Positions 52,301 through 63,397 of a stretch of 64,000 nt of DNA are shown here, one piece after another. Location: contig CM046868.1 in the NCBI GenBank assembly GCA_025617745.1, positions 20,460,608 to 20,524,607 of the forward strand, read 5' to 3'. Position 1 is the stretch's first letter. Each line of letters begins with the position of its first letter. Under the pieces are notes generated by a model. The model saw nothing but the letters and a program-made list of their open reading frames with translations. It ran no database searches and was not told the origin of the DNA. A program made the translations under genes and the position numbers. Source of the stretch: Heliocidaris erythrogramma (lineage: Eukaryota > Echinodermata > Echinoidea > Camarodonta > Echinometridae).

Positions 52301-55300
52301 TAAATAAATGACACTTAAACGCCGTACATTTGCGTCGTAATTCAACCTGCAAAGTGCAACAACGAGAAGGCAAAATTATGTCTTAAAAACTAGAATTAAG
52401 CATGCAAGCATCACAAATGAAAACAAAAATTTGAGTTTTGTTGTATGATTTCTAAATGAACTTTTCTCGAATTGATAACTTGAAGTGATTTCATTTGATA
52501 AATGCCAATGAAAAACATGACTCATGGCAATGAAAATGAGACCCATTTTCAACAAATCTGAATGAAACATTTTTCATGAAGAACAATGAAATTCAGTTAT
52601 TTACTTTGTTGCAAACATTTACGCAGAACACCGTTCAAAGAAATCATGCATTAATAGATTTCAAAAAGCTGCGCCAAAACTAACTCTCACCATGTGATCA
52701 CTGAAGGCGATCACGTGATTCAACGTCGGACGGCGATGAGCCGAGCTAGCTGGACAGAGCTGCTATAGTGCTCTGCGATCGCACGTGTACAATGAACTAT
52801 GCCTTCAATAGGCTGTACGTGGACGACTCGATCGACTTGACTGGTAGGGCGAGTTACTACACCCGCCGGCCGCCCACCCGCGTGACTTGAATAGCGCTCG
52901 GGCTAGGCTAGTTGTCCAGTGATGTTTCCTCGCGAATGCTTTGAGCTAGCTATGTAGACACTCCCAACTATTTAATCGATGATTTTCCTGCAAACTCACA
53001 ATGAGAGACAGAGTAAGCAAAATAATATATAATCAATTGCATAAAACGGTAAAATGATAAAGGATTTGTGTTTTATTTTCTCTCTCTCTCTCTCTGTATA
53101 ATGTATTACAAATCGATGCACCGGTTTTGCCAAAACGAAATCGGGATTCCATGTCTTCAATCGAACACCGGCTAACCAATCGATTCGACTCGGGCTTAAG
53201 TATAATGTAGCTGTATAATGTAGCTGTACAAGCTCATTGGCTTATCAATCTGGTACTGGCCTACAGAGCTGCACATGGGATCCATATACTGTGTGTGGAG
53301 GCAGATAAAAAAAAAAAAAAGTAGATCTAAATATCTATTAAATATCACCATTTCTCACATACTGTGAGCCATGCAAACCACCCTCGGAGTTTGCTAAAAG
53401 GGGTTACCTTCCCGGATCAACTAAGATTGTAAAAATTGAATGACTAAAAAAGAAAAAAAAAAAATTGGCAGGTGTGATCAGGTCTTTTTTTACCATGCAC
53501 ATGTAACTTGTATATATGGGACTACCCATGCAAGGTACATGTAAGACAGGCAGACGCTTTACCGACTGAACCAACTCGCCTCCTCAATTGGATGAGTGAG
53601 CTGAGGTAGATCTAATCCCTTGCAAGATAATTAGTATCCATAATGGGAGACCCTTTTGCAAATAGGCGACCAAAAATCATGACATGTCTCTGACAATTGA
53701 GACAGTCTCCAAACTTGATCTTACTAAAAGCAGCCAGGAGCAGCCAAGAGCCACCAAGAGCAGAGCCAAAAACATATTCTGAGGATGGAGGCAAAAAAAG
53801 AACCATTGTGCTAATAATGATATATTCATTTAAGACCATTCTTTAACCAATTCAATTTAGTCTAGACCATATTTTTCTACTGCAGGTGACAACATGGCTA
53901 GTTTGAAATTAGAGTTTACACCTTTCTTTCTGATTGAAAAACAAGGATTTACATTAAAGTAATCCTCTCTTTATATTAGTTTTGGCTATTGTATTCAAGC
54001 CACTATTTTTGTAACTTCACTCCACCACAGACAAGAGAAGCAACATACAAGGGTCATGTTGGCAGTGTTGATCAATTATGCTGGCATCCTAGAAACCCAG
54101 ATGTTTTTGTGACCGCATCAGGAGATAAGACAATCAGGATATGGGATACCAGGTCTGCCAAGGCTGTAGCATCAATACCTACAAAAGGTACTTCTTATAT
54201 ATGAAAATAACAATTGGCATTGGTTTGCATGCTTTCCATCAACAAAGAATGTTGGAAAAATACATAGCTTATAAAGTTACCAATACCAGATTTTGAATCA
54301 GAGCAATGAAAATTGTGCAAATGTTATATTAAATTGTGTACCTGAACAGTCAGATAAGAAGTCAAAGATGTTTACCCCAATACTAAATCACTGGAAATTT
54401 ATAGAAGATAATAATTGTTAAACAAAATTTAACCCTTTCAATGCCATGAGTAGGTGGAACAAGTCACCCAAATTTTGATATACCAATATCATCTGATACC
54501 TTCTTTTTTACAGTTCAAAATGGGTTCACGACTTTTAAAGTTTAGATATCAAAGGAATAATATTTGTTAATATCAGGACTAATTTTAAAAAGCTCTATGA
54601 TAAAAACTTGTCTTGTGAAATTTCATTTATGATAAATATGTGTAAATTTTGTAGAACAGCAAAGATTAATTGAAAGGTAATGTTTGTTAAACTAAATTTA
54701 ATTAAATTCATTATTTTTTTAAACATCCTTGTCAGTTTTAGAAGCCGTTATATCGAAAATATATAAAATGTTGTAAAGTGTATCCATTATGATAATCAGT
54801 AATTATGTGTAGCTATTTTTTTCATGAACGCCAAGCAATGATGTAACACAAGGAATGACGTAACTTTTTATTATTTTGATACCATATCCTAATATTTCCA
54901 TCCAGGTGAGAATATCAACATCTGCTGGAGTCCCAATGAGCAGTACATTGCCGTTGGCAACAAGGATGACCTGGTGACCTTTGTAGATGCCAAATCCAAT
55001 CGCATACTCAACGAGGAGCAGTTCAAATATGAAGTGAATGAAATCTCATGGAACAATGACAGTGACCTGTTTTTTCTCACGAATGGACATGGCTGTATCA
55101 ACATTCTCAGGTAACATCATGTATATAGCTACTTTGCACAGGCAACTTCTCACTTGACTTCACTAAGACATTTGAAAGAATTGCATTTATGATCAGATAT
55201 GAAAAATTCAAACTCCTGGTAGAGTTCCTGAATAGTCAGATGGAAAGTAAAATTGAGATTGTAGGATATTTTATTGTCTTCCAATGAAAGCCAACTAAGA

Positions 55301-58300
55301 GCTGGTTGGGTCTATCTTTTCTCTGACAGGAATGCTCACATGTATGCTGATATTTCAATACCAGATTCACCAGTCAGTCATCTATTTAGTACTTCAGTGG
55401 GAAGATTTGACAAATTTAGTATTTCAGACATGCTCCAGATGTAATTTCTTTTAAATTCTGGTCATAAGTGGATTGAATGATGTGTCCTGACCATAAGTTT
55501 GCTTAGCATATTATTTCGCACATGCATATTCAAATACTTGATGGTCAAGTTTATGCGGGAATTGGAATAGGTGTTTTGAGCATTATGTAGAGTGACTAAA
55601 TTCTTTCCAAACTGTAACAGGTTTTGATATTAAAGCAAATTTTAAGATCAAAATTTGAATTCTTGTAAATAACAGTAAAAAAAGTTAGCACATGTCAAGG
55701 AAGAGTGATCTTATAGCATAATCATGATAAAGGTAGCAAAATAACTAATTTTCGCTGGAAAATACAGACAAGGATTAGAGGGCTGGAGGAAAAATTGTAT
55801 GTGAATGTGAAATTGATTATCCTCTGTAGAGACTTTAGATGCTGTGATGCTGGAATAGGTATTCGTTCATTTTATCGATCAATAGGTGACTTTTAGTGTG
55901 TTGGAGGCAAGTGAGTTTCGAGCATTTTTAACTTGAAATGTTCTCTGTGTTTGTACCCTGGACAGCTACCCGGACCTCAAGCCTCTACAAGAACTCAATG
56001 CTCACCCAGCCAACTGTATATGCATCGAGTTTGACCCAATGGGCAGGTATTTTGCTACAGGAAGTGCAGATGCCTTGGTGAGCCTGTGGGATGTTGCTGA
56101 GCTGGTTTGTGTGAGAACCTTCTCAAGGTGAGTTTTTAAGGATTTTCATTGGTAGTTTCCTCTTCACTCAGGGGCTTTTTTGTTGGCATCTTTAATTTGA
56201 TAATGTAGATCCTTTGCATTATTGTAAATCCTAAGCATAATCTCAATTGACTTTTAATAATCTGTTATCTGCTTAATTCAAAAATACTTCCTTCAAACCA
56301 GTATTAATTCATTTTCAACAGATAATAGTCAGAGCAGGGATGTAGATTACGATTGCACTGGCAGAATGCCGGAGGATACTTTGGATTCAGCAGCATTACG
56401 CGGCGCCGGCGTCATACTCTTGTGTGCACTCTAACTGCCACATTTCTCAACGGATTTCTTTCAAATTTTGTATGGAGGTGTATATTGGTATAATCTACAC
56501 ACCTATTATTTCTAGGGATGCTGCCTCCAGTGTTCCGTCTTTTATAGGTCAAAGACCATATTTTGATATATGTCTTGTGTGCGGTCTAAATGCCACATTT
56601 CTTGACAGATTTCTTTCAAATTTTGTATGGAAGTGTATCTTGGTAGAGTCTACACATCTTTAGTGTTTGCTGATGCTGCCCCAGTGTTCCTCTTTTTATA
56701 AGGTCAAATGTCCTATTCTGGTTGCTGTCTTGCATGCACTCTGGCGGTCACATTTGTTGAAAAAATGATTTCTTTCAGATTTTGTATGGAGGTCCATCAT
56801 AGATTACTCTAGACCTCTACAGTTTTTGGTGATGCCGCCCCCAGTGTCCCGTCTTTTATAGAGTCAAAGGTCATATTTCAGTGGATATCTTGTGTGTGCT
56901 CTGCAGGTCATATTTCTTGACGGATTTCTTTCGAATTTTCTATAGAGATGCATTATATTCTAATCTACACACATTGTTTTGGCGATGCTGCTCCTAGTGT
57001 TGACAATAGTCCGGGCCACTGGTGGCAATCTCTAAGCCATCCTTTTGTTTGAGGGAGGGGAGGGGGAGGTTCTTTGTCCCTCCTTCAAACAAAAGGATGA
57101 CGCAAAAATCGCCAGTGTGGGGGGATACTTTTGCATTGCGCGGCAATGGACATTTCTAGTTATTATTATTATGCTTGTAAGTAAGCAACCAGGCGACTGA
57201 CACGTTTAAGTCCTCTCTGAAGGACTTGGTAATGAGGATTAATGCCTTACCAAAGGGCACTAGCGCATCCACTTGGTTTTGGTCCTCCCAGTTACGAGAC
57301 CACTGCTCTACTGCTGAACCATTGCGCCGCCTCATTGTATGACTCCCACCCCCTCGCCTTTTTTGATGGGTCAATTTCTTATTGTGAAATGATACATGTT
57401 TTCAGTTTGTTTGCTGCTATATTACTCAATATTTTACCACTTTTCTTCATCACAGATTAGACTGGCCTGTGCGTGCCCTTAGCTTCAGTCATGATGGTCA
57501 GCTCCTAGCATCTGCTTCTGAAGATCTCATCATAGATGTTGCTCATGTAGAAACAGGTGAATATTACTTGAATGGGATTATATTGACATTAGGGCAGATT
57601 ATGAATGACAAAGAGATAATATGAGATCTACATTATAAGCATGCATGAGAATGAGAGGTTGTGGCTCTTAATCCCTCTTGGAAGAAGAGTGACAAACTCT
57701 CCGCTTGATGGTTTGCTTACAGAAGAACCGCACAGCATGATCAAGAGGATGCCATTACTAAACCTGCATTGTGGGGCAGTTTTAGTCAAGAATGCATTGT
57801 GCAACAATCCATCAAACATTCAACCCAACATTAAATCCACACAGCGTACTCTAGTGCACATGTGATTGAAACTTGTATTATGTAATTGTATCCCCCGGCA
57901 GAATTCCAGAGGATACTTTGGATTCAGCAGTGTTACGCCGCTGCTGCCGCCGCGTCATATTCTTGCGTGCGCTCTAACTGCCACATTCCTTGACAGATTT
58001 CTTTGAAATTTTGTATGGAGGTGTATCTTGATATAATCTACTCACCTATAATTTTTGGTGATGCTGCCCCCAGTGTTCCGTCTTTTATAGCGTAAAAGGC
58101 CATACTTTCGTGGAAGGTTTGTGTGCGCTCTATAGGCCACATTTCTCAACGGATTTTGTTCAGATTTTGAATGAAGGTGTATCTTGGTGTAATCTAGAAG
58201 CCTATAGATTTTGGTGATGCTGCCTCCAGTGTTCCGTCTTTTATAGGGTCAAAGGTCATATTTTGATATATGTCTTGTGTGCGGTCTAAATGCCACATTT

Positions 58301-61300
58301 CTTGACAGATTTCTTTCAAATTTTTTATGGAAGTGTATCTTGGTAGAGTCTACGCACCTATAGTTTTTGGTGATGCTGGTCAAAAGGTCGTACTTTGGAG
58401 GATGGCGTGAGTGCACTCTGCAGGCCACATTTCTTGATGGATTTCTTTCAAATTTTATATGGAGATGTATCTTGGTACAATCTACAAATATTTTACTTTT
58501 TAATAATGCTGCCCTTATTGTTCTGCCCTTTATAGGGTCAATGGTCATATGTATTTTGTGCGCTCTAACTGCCACATTTCTAGACGGATTTCTTTCAAAT
58601 TTTATATGGAGGTGTGTCTTAGTAAAATCTACACATCTTTAGTGTTTGACGATGCTGCCCCCTAGTGTTCCACTTTTAATAAGGTCAAATGTCATATTTT
58701 GGTTGCTGTCTTGCATGCACTCTGGCGGTCACATTTCTTGACAGATTTCTTTTGAATTTTCTATAGAGATGCCATTGGCGTAAATCTGTGCATTCCTTCT
58801 TTTCATCGGGGGGGGGGGGGGGGGGGAGGGGGATGGCTTTGTTCTCCATGAATGGTCATCCCCCCCCCACTTGAGAAGAAATTATTGCATATTTACACCA
58901 GTGAGAGATGCATAATATTCTAATCTACACACATTGTTTTGGTGATGCTGCTTCTAGGGTTGACAATAGTCCGGGCCACTGGTGGCGATCTCTACACTAT
59001 CCTTGTGTTTGCGGGAGGGGAGGAGGGAGGTTCTTTGTCCCTTCTTCGAACAAAAGGATGACGCAAAAATCGCTGGCAGTGCCGGAGGATACATTCGCAT
59101 TAGGCGGCAGTGCACATTTCTAGTTAAAGGTGAAATTCAAAGAAAATCACGAAATAGGGTGAATTATATATGAATGGAAAGCGGGAATTATGTAGAAGAC
59201 AGTGATGTTCATTATTGCTCCTTTCGATTTCCCAAATGCCCCTCCAATTCTACGAACCTGGAAGTGGCAGAGAGCGAAATGGTCCCTATGACGTATGTAT
59301 ATGGACCTTACGCACTGCGGCTACTCTTCTAGCTAGCCCCCTGCTTGTAGATTTGCACGTAAATACATATCTTGACAGTAAATGATCTCATCAATATCAA
59401 TTTGGTAAATACTAGATACTGTTATAAAGACAAAAAGCAAAACTACAGTAGCGTGATATTAATGTTGCCTTTTTGATGGTCACTCCTCTTTTCTTTTTGG
59501 TCAAGATTCAATTTAGGTAAGAAATTGACATGAAAATAATAATTAACTTGTTAGATTGAACGTTAGACTCGATGTTTGATAAAAAACAACCTTGCATCAA
59601 ATTCTCAGTGACAGAAAGTTAACAAGATAAACTTATTGTCTAAGGAAAATGGATGCTACTTGTAGAAACTATCTTGATCTACATAAAATCTCGGTTTTTC
59701 TTTAGCAAATCTCGGTTCAATATAGAGTAACATTTTGATAAATTTGGAAGAAGTTATTTCGCGCGCACACACAAGTCACAACAACACAGCCACCGCACCG
59801 CTGCTGCTGCGCCTGCGAATGACTTGTGTGAGCTGAGCGACGGAAATAGCTAGAATTTTTACCATAAATAATCCTGATTTGGACTATACTTAAGCCAGAA
59901 TGCCATGATATTGGGAAATATATTTTTCATGGTGTGTGGGTGTCATAAAGATGATAACCTGAATGGCAGAGACGACCCCCCCAAAAAAGAAAAAAAGGAT
60001 CTTCTTGCTTCATGATCGCGTCAACTCACACGCAGCTTGCAAACTGCGACCAAGTGGCCGATTCCGCCTATTGCTACTTACGTTCTAGAGGGTCTATGTG
60101 TGTTGAGTGAACTGCATCTCGATTGAGCTATTTTCTCATCTTTGCAAGACAAGTTATTGTTTTGATGATGGTTCCATGACAATTGCTCTGGTCTAACTTT
60201 GCCATGTTAATTCTAAACCTAAACCTAACACTAACCCTAATCCTAATCTTCACATTGTCCTTAACAAAAAACCAAATCATGACCTTCACCTTGACCTTTC
60301 ACCTTTCGAGATATGGAAGGAGGAGCAAATGTCGCAGGAGCAAATGTCGTGTCACCTTTGAAGACACCCATACCTATGCACGAATTGAAATATTTTTCAT
60401 GCATGGCATCATGGCTTTTAGTTTACAGTAAACATATTTTTACATATTTACATATATATATTACATATTTTGTAAGGTACGTACGAATATCGTACATGAA
60501 CATTTCTGACGTTTACACGACTGGTTTGGCATAATGTTCTGTCGATCGTCATGCACCATGATACTGCTAAAATTTTGATATTTGGGGAATAAGTCGAGAA
60601 ACAAAATACCCAATTTGGTATTCAGATATCTGCTTTACTGAAATAAAAACAAAAAATATAGCTTAAACCGCGCAATAAACCAGGAGTAATTCTTGCTCAT
60701 GTGTTGAGACGGCACATGAACTTACACTACGAAGACTGAATGCATAGTGAATGGTGCCCAAGTGATGACGTCACGGCTGGAGCGGTGGTTTCAGTGTCGG
60801 TATTTCCGTGTTGTTTCTCTCCAAAATATACATCCTTTTCTGAACGCTTATTACCCTTTATATACCCCCGCCAAACGAAGTTTGAAGGGGGTATATAGGA
60901 ATCAGTCGACGGTTGGGCGGGCGGGCAGTCGGTCGGTCCGTTGCAAATCTTGCGGATCGAACTACTTCCTCAGTTTTTGACCGAAAGTAAAAAAATTGGT
61001 ACACACATTGGTCTTGATGGGAAGATGTGCAAGACATATTTTTCGGATGAGTCGGAATCTGCGTTGCCATGGTAACGGCATATTTATGGCAGAAAATCAA
61101 GGAAACACCTTGCGGATCGAACTACTTCCTCAGTTTTTGACCGAAAGTCATGAAATTTGGTACACACATTGGTCTTGGTGGGAAGATGTGCAAGACATAT
61201 TTTTCGGATGAGTCGGAATCTGCGTTGCCATGGTAACGGCATATTTATGGCAGATAATCAAGGAAACCCCTTGCGGATCGAACTACTTCCTCAGTTTTTG

Positions 61301-61882
61301 ACCGAAAGTCATGAAATTTGGTACACACATTGGTCTTACTGGGAAGATGTGTACAACATATTTTTTTGATGTGTCGGAAGCTGCGTTGCCATGGAAACGG
61401 CATATCTATAGCAGAAAATCAGGGAAAAATCTTGCGGATCGAACTACTTCCCCAGTTTTTCGACCAAAAGTCAAGAAAGGCTGTTGTCACGGGGCGGGGG
61501 TATTAATCATCATCTTCAGTGATATTTCTAGTTTGCATTGGATTTCGAGTCTCAGACCTCGCTTATGTTGTTCTGGGGGTTCTAATCTTTCTGTTTATAT
61601 GTAAATGTCTTCTTTAAATCCCTGTACATATTCATTGTATTTGAAACAATATACTTGTTATGTCAATTGAAATTCCAAATAAGAATTATCCATTTATACC
61701 TCTTTTCTTCTGTTTGGCTAATAGGTGAGAAAGTGACAGAAGTGCACTGTGAATCTCCAACCTTTACCGTTGCATGGCATCCCAAGAGGTACCTGCTGGC
61801 ATTTGCCTGTGATGATAAGGACAAGTACAACAGGGAGAGGGATGCAGGGAGCATAAAGCTCTTTGGACTTCCTAGCGATTGA
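46352..61882 (+). CDS. THOC3: THO complex subunit 3 (THOC3/TEX1), complete, six coding exons
   Basis: THOC3 is the WD40 subunit of the nuclear THO/TREX complex that couples transcription to mRNA packaging and export. Exons are 46352-46531, 54031-54187, 54906-55110, 55966-56127, 57456-57556 and 61725-61882; all introns are GT-AG and the joined frame is open for 320 residues. Recognisable segments in order are HSSKVHSVAWNCDGRMLASG, YKGHVGSVDQLCWHP with GDKTIRIWD, NINICW with VGNKDDLVTFVDAK, EVNEISWNNDSDLFFLTNG, CICIEFDPMGRYFATGSADA, LDWPVRALSFSHDG and ESPTFTVAWHPKRYLLAFAC, as in vertebrate THOC3 (about 350 residues). The ATG at 46352 (AAGATGG) is chosen because the family's conserved part follows; in-frame ATGs at 46280, 46325 and 46340 would add up to 24 residues. 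Intron 1 is 7.5 kb and intron 5 is 4.2 kb, both full of repeats. No neighbour shares its function. Confidence 0.95.
46870..47151. repeat. 141-bp tandem duplication in THOC3 intron 1
   Basis: CCACTCATAGCTACATTCC starts at 46870 and again at 47011, with near-identical copies. It directly abuts the larger duplication that starts at about 47152. Confidence 0.9.
47152..48871. repeat. About 540-bp tandem duplication in THOC3 intron 1, second copy split by an insertion
   Basis: Copy A is 47152-47702 and copy B is 47703-48871 minus the insert at 47821-48455. Both begin CCAAGAAATACAATAAATTC and end ACAGAAATGTACCCGTGAGTG. Copy A has a 26-bp extra segment around 47371-47396. Open frames of about 110 codons exist on both strands of each copy, but they match no family I know. 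Confidence 0.88.
47821..48455. mobile_element. TA-flanked TIR element inserted in the duplication
   Basis: The left end TGATGGGGTGTCCAAACTTC and the right end GAAGTTTGGACACGCTGCCA form an imperfect inverted repeat of about 25 bp. TA lies on both sides (47819-47820 and 48456-48457), and copy A shows the uninterrupted GTGTACATTTCC. The 635-bp interior is non-coding; CATACTTCG words are subterminal on both sides. TA duplication fits the Tc1/mariner superfamily. Confidence 0.88.
49151..49271. mobile_element. Palindromic hairpin element, 121 bp
   Basis: Arms 49151-49190 and 49232-49271 pair over 40 bp (CTACGAAGAC, GGGCCAAACTGACGACGTAA) with about two mismatches. The loop itself contains GTACGTA and TACGTAC, so nearly the whole element is self-complementary. 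Confidence 0.8.
50100..50300 (-). pseudogene. RecQ-like helicase fragment
   Basis: The minus-strand frame reads KGQDVFVNLPTGYGKSVIFH then ALPLCADYL, matching the Walker A (motif I) region of RecQ-family DNA helicases. Only about 45 residues around motif I remain; no motif Ia, DEAH box or C-terminal domain was found nearby. It lies inside a THOC3 intron on the opposite strand. RecQ-like genes are often amplified with mobile elements in invertebrates, so a transposed fragment is likely. Confidence 0.6.
50595..50745. repeat. ATGGTAACT-rich inverted segment
   Basis: Direct and inverted copies of ATGGTAACTACCATGG and GTTACCAT recur over 150 bp, ending at ACGGGGCCCTG. It looks like the subterminal part of a TIR element, but matched ends were not found. 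Confidence 0.4.
51056..51250. mobile_element. MITE with about 42-bp near-perfect terminal inverted repeats
   Basis: GGGTGGTATTCTGAGATTTA to ATTTTGGTGAAA on the left is mirrored exactly at the right, ending TAAATCTCAGAATACCACCC. Pairing continues with gaps through ATTTTAATTG. The loop is about 85 bp and non-coding. Near-identity of the arms indicates a young element. Confidence 0.9.
52000..53530. other. THOC3 intron 1, no gene recognised
   Basis: AT-rich DNA with a GC-richer island near 52690-52940 (several CACGTG/GATCGC-type words), a TC microsatellite at about 53080-53096 and A runs near 53308 and 53450. Confidence 0.35.
53530..53590 (-). mobile_element. tRNA-like 5' half, probable SINE fragment
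   Basis: The minus strand reads GAGTTGGTTCAGTCGGTAAA then GCGTCTGCCTGTCTTAC, an A-box-containing D-arm-like segment. No B box follows, so it is not a functional tRNA gene. Confidence 0.45.
56336..57165. repeat. 0.8-kb intronic repeat, copy 1 (THOC3 intron 4)
   Basis: It begins near GCAGAATGCCGGAGGATACT and ends GGCAATGGACATTTCTAG. Inside are four diverged units of about 150 bp with CCACATTTCTTGACGG, ATTTCTTTCAAATTTTGTA, TCTACACACC and GATGCTGCCCCCAGTGTTCC. A GAGGG-rich hairpin near 57045-57105 pairs with CCTCCTTCAAACAAAAGG. A second copy lies at 57893-59123. Confidence 0.75.
57172..57336 (-). mobile_element. tRNA-derived SINE, second family, reversed
   Basis: Reverse copy of 24916-25090: A-box region CAATGGTTCAGCAGTAGAGC, degraded B box, and body AGTGCCCTTTGGTAAGG. 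It sits immediately after the 0.8-kb repeat, in THOC3 intron 4. Confidence 0.7.
57893..59123. repeat. 0.8-kb intronic repeat, copy 2 (THOC3 intron 5), expanded
   Basis: Same ends as copy 1 (GCAGAATTCCAGAGGATACT and GTGCACATTTCTAGTTA). It has about six internal units instead of four and is interrupted by the hAT element at 58773-58903. Confidence 0.75.
58773..58903. mobile_element. hAT-type mini-MITE, 131 bp, exact 8-bp target duplication
   Basis: It starts CATTGGCGTAAATC and ends TTTACACCAGTG; AGAGATGC flanks both sides exactly (58765-58772 and 58904-58911). The sister repeat keeps the empty site AGAGATGCATTATATTC near 56945. It is the same family as 30720-30846, with a G-run and C-run core. 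Confidence 0.92.
59124..60217. other. THOC3 intron 5, no further gene recognised
   Basis: AT-rich sequence with a GC-richer patch near 59760-59830 (CGCACCGCTGCTGCTGCG). No repeat family was recognised. Confidence 0.35.
60214..60300. repeat. Degenerate CCTAA / GACCTT low-complexity repeat
   Basis: CTAAACCTAAACCTAACACTAACCC-like units, read in short diverged steps, grade into GACCTTCACCTTGACCTTTC. Only about six imperfect CCTAA steps occur, so this is not a telomere. Confidence 0.6.
60862..61505. repeat. CCCCCGCC-bounded repeat with three and a half 161-bp tandem units
   Basis: A hairpin (CCCCCGCCAAACGAAGTTTG then AAGGGGGTATATAG) and a GGGCGGGCGGGCAGTCGGTC block precede units that start TTGCGGATCGAACTACTTCC at 60950, 61110, 61271 and 61432. 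Each unit carries GGTACACACATTGG and GCGTTGCCATGG. It ends CACGGGGCGGGGGTATTAAT. The AAGTTT..GGGGGTATA type of repeat is widespread in marine invertebrates. Confidence 0.8.
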
Positions 61883-62217
61883 CCAAGGATTATCGGGACA
61901 TTCTGTGAACCCTGAACAGCCCCCTGATGAAGAGGGGTCTCAAGGATCATCCTTGATGAGGACAATTGTAATGGTGGTTATGATCTACTGGCTATGACTT
62001 AAAGTGTTTCAAGATGACCAGCATGATTGCAGCTATTGAGGGATGTGTCCATAATCAATGTCATTCCTATTTATTTTCACCACAAGCAGATCCATTTGGA
62101 CAAATTGTACCAGGGATACTGGAATTATTTACATTTCTGTTGGAGGAACTTCTGAAGGCATAAGACTGTACAATAGATAGTGATTATCTATTAAAAAAAT
62201 CATATAATGGACAAGTG

Positions 62218-62312
62218 TATATTATTTGAATGGGATGATATTGACATTAGGGCAGAGCTTAAGAGAAGATTATGAATGACACAAGAGCTAATATGAGATC
62301 TACATTATGTGC
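62218..62312. repeat. 3'-region copy of THOC3 intron 5 start
   Basis: ATTGACATTAGGGCAG, TTATGAATGACA and ATATGAGATCTACATTAT match the first about 80 bp of intron 5 (57561-57641) in direct orientation, with one 14-bp indel. Confidence 0.75.
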
Positions 62313-62617
62313 TTACAGTCTATTAACATATATTTTACCTGCTTGCCAAATTTTCTGAATGTTTTCTTTGGTGACATCTTGGCTAGTAGGCAATTTTGGA
62401 ATGTCTTTGAAAAAACAGGAATCTTTGATTTTTAAGAAGGCAGTACAAAACCTCATCCCTCCCCCAGTCTTTTCCATTGCAACCACGTAAAATATGGGAA
62501 GTAAGATTTAAGTAAATGTTTACAGGAAGAGTTACCCCCAAATATTTGCTCAGAATTACATTTCATACATAATTCTTTTTTTAAACCAAACCACACAGTG
62601 ATTTATTTGGTTTTATG

Positions 62618-63280
62618 CAGGGTGTCTCGAAAGAAATGCGACAAGATTTTGATTGGTAATATCTTTAAAAAGTACTTAAAGGACCCCTGCCATCAAAATG
62701 CAAGTTGATACCTGTTGGTGTGCAGTCCTACATACATAATAATTTTCTAAAACCTGCTAAGCCCCACCAACTTTTAAAAGTCCTCCAGATCACTTTCCCC
62801 CTGTGACGTCATCTGTCAGTCATCGGTCAGCTGTCAGCTAATTGCGATTTTGCAAGTGAAAGTGGTAGTTAACTTTGTCAAAGCCGACACCTGTTACAAT
62901 ACAACATACAATACTAAATAAAGGAGTTGCTATGTCAGACATGCTGTAGCATCAGCAGGAAATCAAAGGCAATGAGGAGGTACTGTATGAAAGCATGCAA
63001 TTCTATTATGAGCGTGTGCTGAGCTGGGGGAAATTACATACCACTACCTATTCTACAATACAATAGACAGTGGTCCCCCGGCTCAGCACACACTCATAAT
63101 AGAAATGCATTGCATTGCATAACTTTGTAGTTTTAGCCTAGATCCTTGTGAAATTCACACGAAATTTAGGTGATACTAAGATAGAACGTTACAACAATTT
63201 CATTGTGGATGGTTATCGGGTAAGTACTTTTTAAGATGTTGCCAATCAAAATCTCAATACATTTTTGTTTAGACACCTTG
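62618..63280. mobile_element. Mariner-type MITE with nested internal hairpin
   Basis: The left end CAGGGTGTCTCGAAAGAAAT and onward pairs with the right end AGACACCTTG over about 60 bp, including GATTTTGATTGG and AAAAAGTACTTA. TA lies near both ends. Inside, arms 62993-63030 and 63075-63113 (TTCTATTATGAGCGTGTGCT) form a second inverted repeat of about 38 bp. No transposase. It lies between the THOC3 stop codon and the poly(A) signal. Confidence 0.85.
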
Positions 63281-63391
63281 TATCACAACTGTTAGTACTT
63301 TTATGTAATATGACAATGTAGATTGGCCCATTCCTTACAGTTTAACTGATGAACGAGTTGTAGTATAATTATTTGTATAAAATATGTTGTA

Positions 63392-63397
63392 AATAAA
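63392..63397 (+). terminator. Candidate THOC3 poly(A) signal AATAAA
   Basis: AATAAA 1.5 kb after the stop codon, followed by GT-rich sequence. If used, the MITE at 62618-63280 would be part of the 3' UTR. ATTAAA at about 62189 is an earlier alternative. Confidence 0.45.

Noticed and set aside
60214..60260. CCTAA-type repeats as possible telomere
   Set aside because: Only a few imperfect units inside a THOC3 intron, grading into a GACCTT repeat; internal low-complexity DNA is more likely.
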